In this document: piece after piece, positions 32,170 to 46,191 of the stretch
How positions within the stretch are numbered: the stretch's first letter is position 1
Layout of the letters: each line of letters starts with the position of its first letter
Source: Macroventuria anomochaeta
Lineage: Eukaryota > Ascomycota > Dothideomycetes > Pleosporales > Didymellaceae
Length of the DNA: 64,000 nucleotides
Assembly: GCF_010093625.1 (NCBI RefSeq)
Contig: NW_022985388.1
Location: forward strand, 186,001 to 250,000
Direction of reading: 5' to 3'
Notes under the pieces: model-generated
What the model saw: the letters and a program-made list of their open reading frames with translations, nothing else
Database searches by the model: none
Told to the model about the DNA's origin: nothing
Translations under genes and position numbers: made by a program

Positions 32170-32879
32170 GTTCGTGAACGTGAGGCTTACTTCATCGCCG
32201 GTTCTCCAAAAGAAGGATGGTATGACAATCTGGATCAGAGTAAGCCAGTCTATCCATCGCCCGATCCGTTGCGGAGCTGAATTATGTCAGGCTACTACAT
32301 GCGAACTGGAGCCGGGGCACATGCTTTCTTTCAGCTAGGTAGTGTATTTTCTACGCTCTACACCCAGTCAACTAGTAAAGTCTCCGTACATTGCGATGAC
32401 GACGCTTTCACCACCGTTCGCCTCGGGGAAGGAATTATCTTCCAGATCAGGCGATTCGTGGTAGTGAGAGTACGTAGAAACTTTGTGCTTGCATGGTCAG
32501 TGTTATTCAATTCAAGTTTGCTTCGATGCTCATCCACAACGGTGCAATTTCGACGTATAGGAACCAGAGTACATTGAAGCCTGGTATTGATCCCGGTGAA
32601 TATGCTCTTATCTACGATTCAGACGTTGATCCGGAGACCTGCTACATCGCAGAAGAAAAAGAGAGGGGACTGTATAAGGAGGCAATTGTGGTAGACATCG
32701 CTGATCCCTCAACGAGCTTGGCTCGTGCATCTCGCATTTGCTTTGGCTGAATATACTTAATTGAATGGAACGTCAAGGTCAAAAACATCGGACGCGTAAT
32801 TCCACAGCATCTGAAAATACTGAGCGCACATTACGAAGAAGAGGAGGCGAAGTCGAATGAGGTTGAACGGCAGCAATAA
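32170..32879 (+). pseudogene. DUF6590-type pseudogene (copy E)
   Basis: The block FIAGSPKEGWYDNLDQ is followed by a plausible 51-base intron. Then come YYMRTGAGAHAFFQLGSVFS, IFQIRRFVVVRVRRNFVLAW, a weak intron donor (gtcagt) and an acceptor that no longer ends in AG. The AISTYRNQSTLKPGI block and the EEKERGLYKEAI segment follow. A TGA at 32748-32750 interrupts the expected FGK-IYLIEWNVKVKNIG near the C-terminus, and the frame resumes after it to a TAA at 32877-32879. The N-terminal WxWS exon is absent. It is probably not functional, although decay is moderate. Confidence 0.75.
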
Positions 32880-32939
32880 GCAATTCAGACCAACTATGCA
32901 CTTCCCAAATCACATTGTCAAGTTTCTAAACGTGACTCT

Positions 32940-35900
32940 TTACTTCGCCTTCCCACCAGCCCTCTCCCTAACCCTCTCATCCTTCTCCCACCTCTCAACA
33001 AAAACTCCCACAAGGATCCCCACCCATTCCCTCTCCCTCTCCCCCAACACTCGTCCCGGATTCTTCCAGCTCGCGCTTAAAATCTCCTTGACCCTGCGCC
33101 TTAACACCTTCAGCGCAACGGCAGCTCTCCACTCCCTCACTGCAAACCTGACAACATTTCCTGGGAAACTGATCACACCCGCGTGCAACTTAAAGTCCAT
33201 ATCCGCAGCCACCATGAGCACCAGTGGCAGCGGATGTGCAATCGAAGTCGAATGTGCGTTGTAGAATTTGTTGCTAGATTGCATAATATGGTAGTACGAC
33301 AAGAATTTGGCGGTGTTTGTTCCCTTGTTGACGCTTGTGGGTGCCAGGCTGACGGTCTGGTTGTTGGATATGTTGCGCCAACCTTTGCCTTCGCGGGTGA
33401 GCAGTTTAGGGTAGAATGCTGTTGCGATGACGGAGTTTACGAGCAGGTCGTTGGGGGAGTGTGTGTCATATTGGGGTGGTACAAGGACGAAGGTGCGGTT
33501 CCGTGTTGTGGAGCGGTAGCGGCTGAGTGTGCGGCGTTCATCGGGCGACATCTGGATGAATCCTGCCTCGACGAGAGAGGATAGGAGTTGCGCTTTCAGG
33601 TCTTCGATGTTGCTGAGGTTTTGTGGGGAGAGGAAGTTCTTGTGGCAGAACTGCATTTCTGAGCGGCCGGCAGTGGTGCAGACTGTGCGCCAGGCCTTGT
33701 AGGCGTTGTAGGTAGTGAGAAGGTCGGAGTCACCGGTCTTAAAGGAGAGACGCGCTATGTCGGCACGTTGCTTTGCGCCAAACGGTGTTAGGAAGGGAGA
33801 TTTGGATGAGAGTATTGCGGCGATTGTGATGGCAACGTCTACACAACTGAACATACTGGCAAGTAGCACCAGCTTACCGAGATGCGCGTCAAGGGGCAAC
33901 TTCGCGATCTGGCGGCCCAGATGGGTAAGCTCTTCACCAGGAGTGAGGGCGTCGACTTCGATCAGCGCATCAATCGCACGTCGTATGTTCTTGGAAGATG
34001 GTGGGTCCAGGGCCTCTGACAAAGTGGACTCAATGTCGCCAAGCTTGCAGATCTTTGTCCGCATCACAAGATCCTGTAACGAAAGTCGCAACATCTCAGG
34101 CGTCTGCTGATCCATCATGAGGTTGTCATGGCGGTACTTCGTAAACAGGTGGAAACACAGTCCTTCCTGGACACGACCTGCACGACCGCGTCGTTGCTTT
34201 GCGTTTGCTCGAGCAATGAAAGATTGCGTTAGGCGCGACAGCTGGCGGCGTTCATCGAAGCGCATCTCCTTATGCTTGCCAGTGTCGATGACACAGGTGA
34301 TATCTGGGATGGTCACACCAGTTTCTGCAATGTTGGTTGCGATTACGATCTTGCGGCAACCTGGCGGTGGCAGGAGGAAAGCTGCCTGTTGATCTTCGCT
34401 GGAGATTGTGGAGTGAAGTGGGTAGATCAGCCAGTTCGAACCGAAAGATTGGTGACCAGCAAGCATGTCGTTGAGCTGCCGAATTTCAGCAATACCCGGA
34501 AGGAAGACCAGGACGGCACTGCTGTATCGGCTGAGTTGCGGGTCGTATGCTACTGCTTCAATCAACCGTACGATGAGATCATAGTCAATGGCATACTCGT
34601 CGTAGGTGGATAGCACGTTTCGGGTAGCTGGGCTGTATCCTGGGAGCTTGCTTGGGATGCCGGACTTTTCAGACGTGATCTCTTCATCGTCATCACCGCT
34701 GCTGTTACCGTTTTTTCGAGCGTCCTCAGCAGACCCGGCATAGTGTGTCAACTCAATGGCATCTTCCAGGTACTGCGTCTGTACAGGAAATGTGCGTCCA
34801 GGCACGTTCAGGATTGGGGCGTCGTTGAGGTATCGTGAGAAGCGAGCTGCATCCACAGTTGCACTCATGAGGATGACCTTGAGCCCAGGGCGGCGATCCA
34901 TGAGTGTACGAAGGATGATGAGCAAGAAGTCGGTGTCAATGCTGGTTGCGGTCAGTAGTGATCAAAAGGGAAGTAAGGGTCAACATACCTCCGCTCGTGG
35001 ACCTCATCGATGACCAGATGTGTGACCTCCCCCAGCCCCTTAGGCCCTTCGAGCATACGCAATACTACTCCAACAGTAGCATATACAAGCCTAGTTTGCG
35101 CTGACGTCTTCGACTCCAAGCGAATAGCGTATCCAACGAGTGAACGCATAGACCCAAGGTCCTTCGATCCTTCTCCAAGCTCTTCACTGACACGTTGTGC
35201 AAGCGAAATTGCCGAAATACGCCTGGGCTCAGTACAATATACCTTGCAGGCTTTGCCCTGGGCAAGCTGATATTCCAATATGAAAGACGGTATCTGCGTG
35301 CTCTTTCCGCAACCGGTTTCACCACAAATGATAGTGACTTGGTTCTTGTCAATGGTCGACAGGATGGATTCCCTGAAACCATACACTGGAAGACTCATTC
35401 TGCCAACAAGCATATGTTGATATGACGGAGTCGATGCCTTCTGTGCCCAAAGCTCCCTGAGACCTTGGTTCTCAGGAACTGGAGTATTGTAGCCCGAGTT
35501 GGATGGGCTGGAGCTTGTACCAGCTTGGTTGCGTGTCTTCCACCTGTTTGTCAGAACGACTCCATCAGACTCCTCGTTCTCTATCTGATCTTGGACAATG
35601 GATCGGTAGTATTTGACGGCTTCGCGGTCGTCCGTGTCGATGCGTTCCTTACGATGTTCAAGAAACTCGCGGTAGACATCTCTCCAGTTTGGAGGAAGAC
35701 GGAGGTACACTTTCTCTTCTTTGGTCGATGCTGCAGATATCGAGAATAAGGCTACTGTAGAGATGAAGCTTTCACTCTGATCAATACCGACAGCGGCAAT
35801 GGTCGTGGTTTCGAACTTCACCTGGATGCCACGCAATGAGACGTTGACTCCGGCTATGTCGGTATCATATTCGATCTCAAGGTCCTTCGACCATGTAATA

Positions 35901-37517
35901 GTCGCTGCATGTCGACAGCGATACGTAGTAGGTGAGATCATTTTGTATGCAACTCGCGCTCCTGGATCTCTGGAGCGCACTGCTTCTTCGAGGCAGCGTC
36001 GGGGAGTCAAGCCGCCTTGCTTTCCAAAGTCTCGTAATGTGATGTTGCCTGATTCGGCGTTCTCAGTCGGGACATCGTTAGCTGCTGGCTCATCAGAGAT
36101 CGCAGAGAACATGTCACCTAGCATGTCGGCCTCAGCCATAATATCATCGGCGTCTCCGCCGTTTGTTGATGAGTGAGATGCTTCTTTGGGAGCCGATACG
36201 GCTGGTGTGGCATGTCCCTTTCGTTCCTCTGGGACTTCTGCTTGTACTGTCTCTTGTTGTCTCTTTGCAGCCTGGCTCTGTGCAATCTCGTTGCGCTTCG
36301 CGGGCCACAGTGCCTCTGCCTCGCGGTCGTCAAACAAGGTATCAGACTCAAGCTGCTGCAGTTGTGATAGAAGTTTTCGGATCTTGGGCGATTGTACTGT
36401 CTTTGCTGGCGGTGCCTTTTGGCCTTTTGCACCCTTCTTTCGTGGGTTGACCTCGACGAGCTCAGGATCGATCTCGTAGAGTTTGCCCTTGATTTTCAGG
36501 TAAGTTGGTACGAGTTCGTCTAGGTCAATGTCGCTGTCAATGTCGCTGACATGAACATCGCGGTGATCTGATTCGGTCGGAGTCGGCAGTCCTGGTGCTG
36601 GCGCTTTAGTTGACGTACTGTCTGAGGAATGGGCAGAGTTGGCCTTGGCTGCTGGTGCTTCCGGTAGAGGCGAGACTAGTATATATATCAGCAAACGAAA
36701 GGCATGATTAACTCTAGCGTTGATGCAATGCATAGTAGCCGCGAAAAGAGACAGTGGCTTGCGTTATGGAGGGCTGTTACCTACCAGGACGCGACACATC
36801 TGGAGTTGAGATGGCCGACTGTTTTGGCTTCGCGTCCTCGTAAGAGAAAGTATTGCCTTCGCATTGGTCTAGTGCAAGCCATTCTAGCGCTTCTTGCAGA
36901 CCCCAGACAGTAGATGTTGTGTCAATGCCGCCAGCGTCTGCACACAACCATCTCAGAACTGGCTCGATCTGCTCATGGGAGAATCCCAGATCACGCAAAG
37001 TCAGATTGAGGGTCCAAAGCTTCGACATAGCATCCTCTTCTGACATCACCTTGAGCAAAGATTGCTGTTGCCCTTGCCTGCGATTCGAATCGTTCGATTC
37101 AGTTTGGGCCAGTGATATAATGGTATCCAAGATCTCGTTGGGAAGCCAATCATGGACGGTCATGTGATGGGACTGTGCACGAAGGACTCTGCGATCTGTC
37201 TCAAACTTAGTGACCTGCCGGCGAGACTCTCGTCGGACCTTGGCAGCATGCTTCTCCACGAGCAATTGGAGTTCATCGCGCTCAAGCTGAGCTTCGAGTT
37301 CTTCTGGAGTTTGGGTGACCTCCTGCTTCACAGGTTCCTCCTTCTTGGTAGCTGGAGCAGCTGCTTGAGGGACGACTGAACTATCTTTCGATGGCGCAAG
37401 CACGACCTCTTTAGCGGCGGCGTCAACAGTAGATTTTTCGACTTTTGGCTTGCTGGCAACAGAAGTGGTGGCAAAGCCACGTGCAGGATTGCCCGCTGGC
37501 TTCTTCTTCTTCGCCAT
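32940..37517 (-). CDS. DEAH/RHA-type RNA helicase (DHX29/DHX57/YLR419W-like)
   Basis: Exons 36785-37517, 34989-36675 and 32940-34941, with introns of 109 and 47 bases, give 1,473 residues. The N-terminal 800 residues contain a Lys/Ala/Glu-rich start and a UBA-like helical segment. A region around ITLRDFGKQGGLTPRRCLEE resembles the double-stranded-RNA-binding-like fold of these helicases. Helicase motifs follow: GETGCGKST (I), VIDEVHER (II, split from SIDTDFLL by the second intron), SATVD (III), ATNIAETGVTIPD (V) and QRRGRAGR (VI). The helicase-associated and OB-fold regions end at a basic GGKAK terminus. The family unwinds structured RNA; DHX29 assists scanning ribosomes and yeast YLR419W is its likely relative. 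A translation-linked role is inference. It is divergent from GCN1 with 374 bases between start codons. Confidence 0.9.
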
Positions 37518-37891
37518 TGTTGACAGTGGTGTATGGGTTCAGATTTTGTTTGACAGGTGAAACTTCCAAAAAGGGTAGGACCTCAGGCGGGCTTCCGTAT
37601 GGAGTAAATCGGGGCTTGATCCTTCGCGAGATCAAGATTGGACAGGGTGCAAGAGCTGACGGGACGCATGTAGGGCGGCGCAGAATGCTCCAGGGCGCGG
37701 CGAAGGGTTGCAGAGGGCTGCTGTCGAAGTGGAGTACCTTGGGAAGGGCGCTCCACTCACGATGTCATTGAATGAGTCGAGCTCGGCCCGCGCGATTCGC
37801 CGACGTGCATCTGAACTTTTGCGAGTACAGCAAACACCCCGCCAACAACCCCCGCATTTCCCTCGCTGCTGTCTCATGTGGCAGGAACGAC
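37518..37891. promoter_or_regulatory. Bidirectional promoter of the DHX helicase and GCN1
   Basis: The two start codons face away from each other across 374 bases, so promoter elements are shared or interleaved. The plus frame stays open from 37772, but conserved GCN1-like sequence begins only at the ATG at 37892. Confidence 0.55.
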
Positions 37892-40800
37892 ATGGCTGTG
37901 AATGGGGAGGTTAAACCACAGGCCATCGACCGCGATGTCTTGCGGCGTGGTCTCGTGACGAGCTCTACAAAATTGCGAATTGAGAGTCTGGGGCGGCTCG
38001 AGCACCAGGTGGCAGACGAGTGTAGGTGGCATGAGGAGCCATTTGATAGAACCAGCGCTGATAGCAATCGATGTATAGCCCTTGTGCCTGCAGACCTGCA
38101 AGCTCTCTTAGCAACGCTTTTCGAAACATATCCCCTCTACGACGACAGGGAATCGCGGCGCGCCGTCGAAGCAGTCCTCAAGTCGCTTATAAACGGCCCA
38201 CACGGCGACCTTGTCCTGCCCGCAATTGTCAAATTTCTGAAGGAAGAGTGCCAGAAGAAGGGTATTGCGCACGTCAATGCATTCGTGCTGGTAGAATGGT
38301 GCTCGATCCTGCTCCTGCAGTTTGCAAAACAGCCAGAAAGATGGTCGAAGTTTGGGCTGGATCTAGCATTGGCAGATGCGCGCGTGCTGGAGACGTGTGT
38401 GGGCGCCGGCAGTGATCGTCGAGCTACCCGTATCTCGCACTCTGCTCTGGTTGTCACACGGCGTGCTCTGCGTGCTGTGTTGGGCTCGAAAGAAATTGGA
38501 CAGGATGCACTCGACAAGCTGGTGTCGAGTCTCACTGCAAAGGGCGCCGCTCCCACGGCTGGAAACGCCGTATTTCTCGGAGTCATTGCTGGAGTCTCAT
38601 CACGCCTATCAGACGTCAAGTCGCGATTCGAGCAACACAAGCAAGAATACTACGCATTCTACGTACGCGAAATGGTTGGCTCGAGGAGTCAGCTACCTGA
38701 CCATGTATCGAATGCGCTCCACGACTTCTTCGACACCTTCCCCACACTTGAGGAGATCCGCAAGGAAATCATACCAACAATCGAGAAGGCACTTCTACGT
38801 GCCCCAGAGGTTGTGCTGAACGACATTGTGTCGCCAATGTTACTGGCCCTTCCTGAGTCGATGGACCTCTCAGATGTCCTGATCAGCAACTTGTTGAAAC
38901 CGTTGCTCTCCAACGTCAAGTCAACCAATCCCACGATCCGTGCTGGAGCCCTGCGAACCTTCACAGCGCTAGCTTCGAGATCACAAAACAAAGACGTCAT
39001 TGGGAAAGTCGCAGACGAAGTGCTGAATCCCTTGAAGCAGGGCAAGGTTTCAGGTGTCGACCAGAAAGTCATACACGCCCAGATGCTGTCAGCGTTCAAG
39101 GAGTCTCCGGCTCTGTCTCAGAAGATCCCTGCCAGCATTGCACCTGTTGCGCTGAAGGAGCCTGGCGAGCAAGCTGTAGTGGCTGAAGTGTCCGCCATGA
39201 CCAAGCATCTCACATATGGACTGGTTAACGGGGTAGCTCTTGACAAGACCGTCACAGATGCCTTCATCAAGGGTATGGCAGACAAACGTATCCCAGTCCG
39301 CCGTCTTTGGGCGATTCGCGCAGCAGACATCTGGTGGGACCTTACAGACGCACAGCATGCCCAGGCAGACATCTTGGCCTTCTGTCAAAGCACACTGCCA
39401 AAGCTTGTGGAGATTTGGCAAGAAGTCAATGCTAACCCACTTCCTGCAACACAAAGCGGTCTGGTAACTGTAGGTCATTACGTCACCGCACTTCTTCTCA
39501 AGATCCGCAACACCAAAGATGAGAAGCTTGCCGCTGTCTACAAGAAGTCTGACGTGCTCTCGCAATCACTGGTGAGCCAGCCGAAGCCTTCATTCCTGCT
39601 CAACACAAAAGTATACACCAAGTTGTCCACCGAGGACGATGTTGTAATCGCACTGCGCGCCTTGAGAGCCGTTGCTCCCTTCATTACAAAAGAGACTACC
39701 TCCAAAGACGTCCAGGATGCATGGGCACAAGCGTTCATTTTCTTTATTGCTGGACAGAGCGTATCGTCGAGAGCAAAGTCTGCTGCCAGGCTAGCTCTGG
39801 CACAAGAGTACCTCGAAGTTTCAACAGAGAAGATCAGTGAGATCATCATCCAAGGGGTTTGGTCCTGGTACAGGTCAAGCGTACAAGAAGATAAGGAAAG
39901 CGCAGCGTTCGCATCCAAGTCTGGTTCTACTGAACTTGGCGCGGTCTTGGGTTGCATCTGCCTGCCACCTGATGTTGTGAAAAAGCTCGAGGGAAGCGTC
40001 ACTCAAGATCAGTTGCGCAAGCAAGCCATCAGTCTGCTAGTGCTGGCAAGGGGCGAACTCATTCCAAGAACAGCCTGGATTGATACGTGCCTTCGCATGG
40101 GCGTTGATCCTGGCCAGCTTGTACAAGAAACCCTGCAAGAATGCATGACTTTGATCAATGAGGCTACTGAGGTGCGTTCATTGCCGTTCCTACTCAAGGT
40201 GTTGCTGACATAGTCGCAGAACAAGGACAACGAACAGTTCCCAGGGATAAGCTTAGCAGCGTACAGTGCCTATACTGATCTGGCCTTTGTCGCACCTGAG
40301 ACAGCTTTGCCGGTCATAGTGAAGCAGTTCAGTCAGGATCTCGATCCCAAGCAGCTCGAGTCAGTCGGTCCCCAGGAAGCAGCCATTTTCAGGACACCTG
40401 AAGGAACAACATACATCGACGTGTTGTCCAAGAAGGCGCCCGTCACAATCGATAAGAACACCAAGGATTACGACACCCTGAAGTGGGAGGAAGAACTACG
40501 GGCGCAGCTCGCTCAGAAACAGGGTGCCAAACCCAAAAAGCTTACCTCTGAAGAACAGGCGAAGGTCAATGCTCAGCTAGCCAAAGAGTCAGTCATCAGG
40601 ACAGACGTGGCTTCGACAGAACTGAAGATGAGACGTGGTGTGGGCATTATTCAAAGTCTTGCCACTGGGCCACCTACGGAGGCAGAGCAGTGGATGGGAC
40701 CTGCTGTCGATCTTCTCATCCACTCTATCCGCGCTGGTGCTGGTCTTCTACTTGGCGACCGACCGGCTACGACTTTCATCGCATGCTCACAGCGCGTCTC

Positions 40801-43800
40801 AACCCGTCTCGGTCCCATAAGGCCATTCGTCGGTGTCGCGACATTGCGAACCATTGGTTCAATACAGCTCTCCGATGAGTATGAGGGAGAGCCGCTCGGC
40901 GGTACGTCAATCACATATTTCACTGATCCTCCTGCTGACGAACGTAGATCTCGTCACAAGAGTATTGTATCGACTTCGTTTCCTCAGCGAACAACGTCCT
41001 CTCGACTCCGTGTCCGTTGCGTACTGCTTGCCACTCATCTTCCTTGTACTTGAGAAGGGCGGCATCGGCAAGGAATCACCAGAAGAGGCCGACGAACAGC
41101 TGATTCTAGCATTCGAGTTCTTATCCTTCCACGCCAATTCCTGTACGTCGAGCACTTCTCACAAACTTACTTCGCTAACATATTATAGGTACGGACACCC
41201 GATTACCACGCAAAGCCATACTCGAAATTCTCGTATGGTCAATGCAAACTTACCAGCAGCACTACAAAATGATCAAAGACTGTCTGACAGACTTTGCTCG
41301 AGGTCTGGCTCCTAACATCACTAACGAGGAGCTGGGTGCATTGCTTCGAGGGACAATCGTGCCTGAGACTTCTGTGCGTACAGCAACACTGCAGGCCATC
41401 GATGCAGAGCTTGACATGAACGATCTGAAGTTCAGTGAAGAGATCTTCATCGCATCTCATGACGATGATGAGGAGAATGTCGAACTTGCAAAGACCATTT
41501 GGAGTGAGAATGAGCTTGAGCTCAGTGCTGATGCTGGTGTAAAGATGCTGCCTTATCTGGAGTCTCTCGACAAGCAGCTTCGACGGGCAGCTGCTCGTTC
41601 CATCGGCGAGACTGTCGCGCAATTCCCAGAAGTTTTTGATGACTTGCTACAAAAACTCCAGGAGTCATACGTCGAGAAGGCTAAGGAACGACTTCCGGAG
41701 CGCGACGAGTACGGCATGCCGCGTAAGAATGATACCCGCGATCCATGGGAAGCCAGAGACGGTATCGCACTGGCTTACAAGGAGATGACATCCGGCTTCA
41801 AGCCTCATAGTCTATCAGACTTCCTCACATTCATAGTCTACAATGGGCCCCTAGGTGATCGAAGTGCTGCTGTCCGCGACCAGATGATTGAGGCCGCAAC
41901 ATCCATCATCACCAGCAAGGCCAAGTCGAAGGTCGAACAGTTGATGGAGCTGTTCGAAAATGCGCTGGAGAGCCCTGACCGGAAATCAGCCGAGTACGAC
42001 CAAGTGAACGAGGCCGTCATCATCCTCTATGGTGCACTAGGTCGTCATTTGGAGGCAGGAGACAAGCGCGTACCCAAGGTTGTACAACGACTACTTGCAG
42101 CCCTCCATGTACCATCCGAGAGTGTACAATACGCTGTTGCGCAGTGCCTGCCACCACTGGTTCGTACCTCCGAGCAGGAGACATCTGCGTACGTCGACCA
42201 GGTGATGGAGCAGCTCCTCCTGTCCAAGAAGTACCCCGCGCGTCGTGGTGCTGCCTACGGTCTCGCTGGTATCGTCCGTGGCAAGGGTCTCGGTGTACTC
42301 AGAGAGTACCGCATCTTGTCCACTCTCAATGGTGCAGTTGAGAACAAGAAGGACCCCAACGCCCGTCAAGGTGCTTTCTTGGCTTATGAGCTTATTTCGC
42401 TCATTCTTGGACGTTTGTTCGAGCCGTACGTCATTCAGCTTGTCCCACAGTTACTTGTTGGGTTCGGCGACACCAGCGCAGATGTTCGTGATGCTTGCTT
42501 AGACGCGGCAAAGACGTGCTTTTCCACCCTCAGCTCGTATGGTGTCAAGCAAATCCTGCCCATCCTTCTGGACGGTCTCGATGAGCAACAATGGCGTAGC
42601 AAGAAGGGTGCTTGCGACTCTTTGGGTGCCATGGCCTACCTTGACCCTAACCAGCTCGCTCTGAGTCTGCCAGACATCATCCCTCCACTGACGACTGTGC
42701 TGACTGACTCTCACAAAGAAGTCAGGTCCTCAGCCAACCGCAGCTTGAAGCGCTTTGGAGAAGTCATCAGCAACCCAGAGATCAAGAGTGTGGTTGACAT
42801 CCTCCTCAAAGCGCTCAGTGACCCGACTAAGCACACTGACGATGCTCTTGATTCTCTCATTAAGATCCAGTTTGCCCACTTCCTCGACGCTCCATCGCTC
42901 GCGCTTGTCGTCCGCATTCTCGAGCGTGGTCTCGGCGATCGATCTGCCACAAAGCGCAAGTCTGCGCAGATCATCGGCAGTCTGGCATACCTTACGGAGC
43001 GAAAGGACCTCATTGCCCACTTGCCAATCCTTGTCGCCGGTCTGCGTGTAGCGATCGTCGACCCGGTGCCTACTACGCGTGCCACAGCCTCGAAGGCCCT
43101 CGGTTCCCTCATGGAGAAGCTTGGAGAGGATGCGCTACCGGACCTTATTCCCAGCCTCATGGCCACCCTCAAGTCAGATACTGGTGCTGGCGACCGTCTG
43201 GGTTCAGCACAGGCTCTGTCCGAGGTCCTTGCTGGTCTCGGTACCGGACGTCTGGAGGAGACTCTGCCCAGTATCCTGCAGAACGTCTCGAGCAACAAGC
43301 CATCTGTACGAGAAGGCTTCATGTCGCTCTTTATTTACCTGCCAGCTTGCTTCGGCAACAGCTTCGCCAACTACCTCAGCAAGATCATTCCTCCTATCCT
43401 CGGTGGACTGGCGGACGATGTCGAGTCCATCCGCGAGACTGCTCTGCGTGCTGGTCGTCTCCTGGTCAAGAACTTCGCCACCAAGGCTATCGATCTGCTC
43501 CTGCCCGAATTGGAGAGAGGTCTCGCAGACGACAGCCACCGCATCCGTCTCAGCTCCGTCGAGCTGGTCGGAGATTTGCTGTTCAACCTCACTGGTATCA
43601 GCGGAAAGGAGGGCGAGGATGTCGAAGAAGGCGCCAAAGAGGCTGGACAGTCTCTGCTCGAGGTTCTTGGAGAGGAGAAGCGCAACAAGGTTCTGTCAGC
43701 ACTGTACATCTGTCGCTGCGATACATCCGGCCTTGTCCGCACCGCATCCATCAACGTCTGGAAGGCATTGGTGGCCTCTCCACGTACCCTTCGCGAGCTC

Positions 43801-46191
43801 ATTCCCGTACTCACTCAGTTCATTATTCGCCGTCTGGCCAGCTCCAACATGGAGCAGAAGGTGATTGCTGGAAACGCTCTTGGAGAGCTCATGCGCAAGT
43901 CTGGCGATGGCGTGCTGGCAACTTTACTCCCCACTCTCGAGGAAGGCCTACACTCTACCGATACAGATGCCAAGCAAGGTATTTGCATAGCACTTCGTGA
44001 GCTTATCTCCTCTGCAACACCAGAGCAGTTGGAAGACTACGAGAAGACTCTGATCCAGGTGGTAAGGACTGCATTGGTGGACTCGGATGAAGACGTACGA
44101 GACGCCGCCGCCGAAGCCTTTGATGCCCTCCAACAGATATTCGGCAAGAAGGCTGTCGACCAGGTTCTGCCTTACTTGCTCAACCTGCTCCGCAGCGAAG
44201 ACGATGCACAGAACGCGCTGTCTGCCCTCCTCACCCTCCTCACAGATCAGGCAAGATCCAACATCATCTTGCCCAACCTCCTACCTACCCTCCTTACGTC
44301 GCCGATGTCTGCCTTCAACGCTCGCGCCATTGCCTCGTTGGCTGAAGTTGCAAGCTCGGCCATGACCAGGAGGTTACCGAACATCCTCAACACGATCATG
44401 GACAACGTCATTACATGCAAGGATGAGGGTCTTAGACACGATTTGGAGTCGTCGTTCGACAAGGTACTACTGTCGGTCGATGAGTACGATGGTCTCAACA
44501 CTGCTATGAGCGTAATGCTGGCCTTGTCCAAGCACAACGATGAACGCAGGCGTGCTCGTGCAGACATGCACCTCGTTAAGTTCTTCGCCGAGACCGACGT
44601 CGACTTCTCTAGATACTACCCTGACCTTATTCGAGCTCTGCTTATCTCATTCGACGACAGTGATAAGGAAGTCGTCAAGTCTGCATGGACAGCACTTAGT
44701 ACGCTCACCTCGAAACGCTTGCGCAAGGAGGAGATGGAATCTCTTGTCGTCTCTACTCGCCAAACCCTTTCCCAGGTCGGTGTTGCCGGCGCGAACCTGC
44801 CCGGTTTCTCTCTGCCAAAGGGTATCAGCGCCATCCTCCCCATCTTCCTGCAGGGTCTCATGAATGGTTCGGTGGACCAGCGAACACAAGCAGCTTTGGC
44901 CATCTCAGACATCATCGACCGCACCGATGCTAAGGCACTCCAGCCGTTCGTCACGCAGATTACTGGTCCCCTTATTCGTGTGGTCACAGAGCGCTCGACA
45001 GAAGTCAAGGCAGCTATCCTGCTTACTCTCAACAACCTGCTTGAGAAGATTCCGACCTTCCTCAAGCCGTTCTTGCCTCAGCTGCAGCGCACATTCGCGA
45101 AATCGCTCGCCGATACATCTTCGGATCTTCTGCGAGCGCGTGCAGCCAAGGCTCTAGGTACACTGATTAAGCTGACTCCCAGGGTCGACCCGCTTATTGC
45201 CGAGCTTGTAACTGGATCTAAGACTAACGATGAGGCTGTTAAGCTGGCCATGTTGAAGGCACTGTTCGAGGTGGTCAGCAAGGCTGGCAAGAACATGAGC
45301 GACGCCAGCAGGAACGCCATTTTGGGTCTTATCGACAACGATCTCGACGACTCGGATGGTAAGTGACGTCTCCACCATATTTTTAGACGTACGACTAAAA
45401 CTTTCCCAGATTCCATGGCAATCACCAACGCCCGCCTCTTGGGCGCTCTTATCAGCTGCTTGCCAGAAGAGAGCGCTGCCAGTCTGATCAAGACGCGCGT
45501 GCTGACAACTCACTTCACCAAAGCATCATTGCTCGCTCTGAACGCCATCCTGCTGGATGCCCCAGAAGCGCTCACAGAAAACTTCGCCGACGAAACCCTG
45601 CACGTCATCTGCCAGGGTATCGCCCACAGCCAGCCCGTCATCTCAGACAACTCCATCCTCGCAGCTGGCAAATACCTCCTGAGCGAAAAGACAACCAAGA
45701 CCTTCGAGCACACCAAGCCCATCTTCGAAGCCCTCGCTCCCGCCGTCGAGCCCGGCCACCCCGTCGACACCAGGCGCCTGGCTCTCGTCGTCCTGCGCAC
45801 TGTCGCCCGCGAGCACAACGAGCTTGTGCGCCCACACATCCCACTCCTCATCCCCGTCGTCTTCGCCTCCGTCCGCGACCCCGTCATTCCTGTCAAGCTC
45901 TCCGCCGAAGCAGCGTTCCTGACTATCTTCTCTGTCGTCGAAGAGGAGGGCGCTGTGTTCGACAAGTACATGGCGGACAAGGGCAAGAGCTTGCCGCCTG
46001 CGCAGCAGAGGAGTATGAGTGAGTACTTCAAGAGGATTGCGCTGAGGTTGGCGAATCAGGCGAGGGAGAAGAGAGAGGCCGAGGGTGGAAGTGGTGGGTT
46101 GGGATTGAGCAGTGATGAGGTGGAGGACGAGAGGGAGATTTGGAGTGTGGGGAAAGTGGAGTTGGGAGATGTGTTTGGGGATAGCTCGTAG
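37892..46191 (+). CDS. GCN1: Translational activator Gcn1 (HEAT-repeat protein)
   Basis: Exons 37892-38021, 38079-40171, 40220-40901, 40948-41142, 41189-45358 and 45410-46191 close in phase to about 2,683 residues, close to yeast Gcn1 (2,672). The first intron (57 bases, gtaggt..atag) has no stop and is a multiple of three, so retention would simply add 19 residues; it is the least certain junction. The protein is almost wholly alpha-helical HEAT repeats. Signature stretches include LDKQLRRAAARSIGETVAQF, VVQRLLAALHVPSESVQYAV, KYPARRGAAYGLAGIVRGKG and QQWRSKKGACDSLGAMAYL, the last two from the eEF3-like core. Gcn1 binds collided or stalled ribosomes with Gcn20 and activates the kinase Gcn2, which phosphorylates eIF2-alpha under amino-acid starvation. 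Confidence 0.96.
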
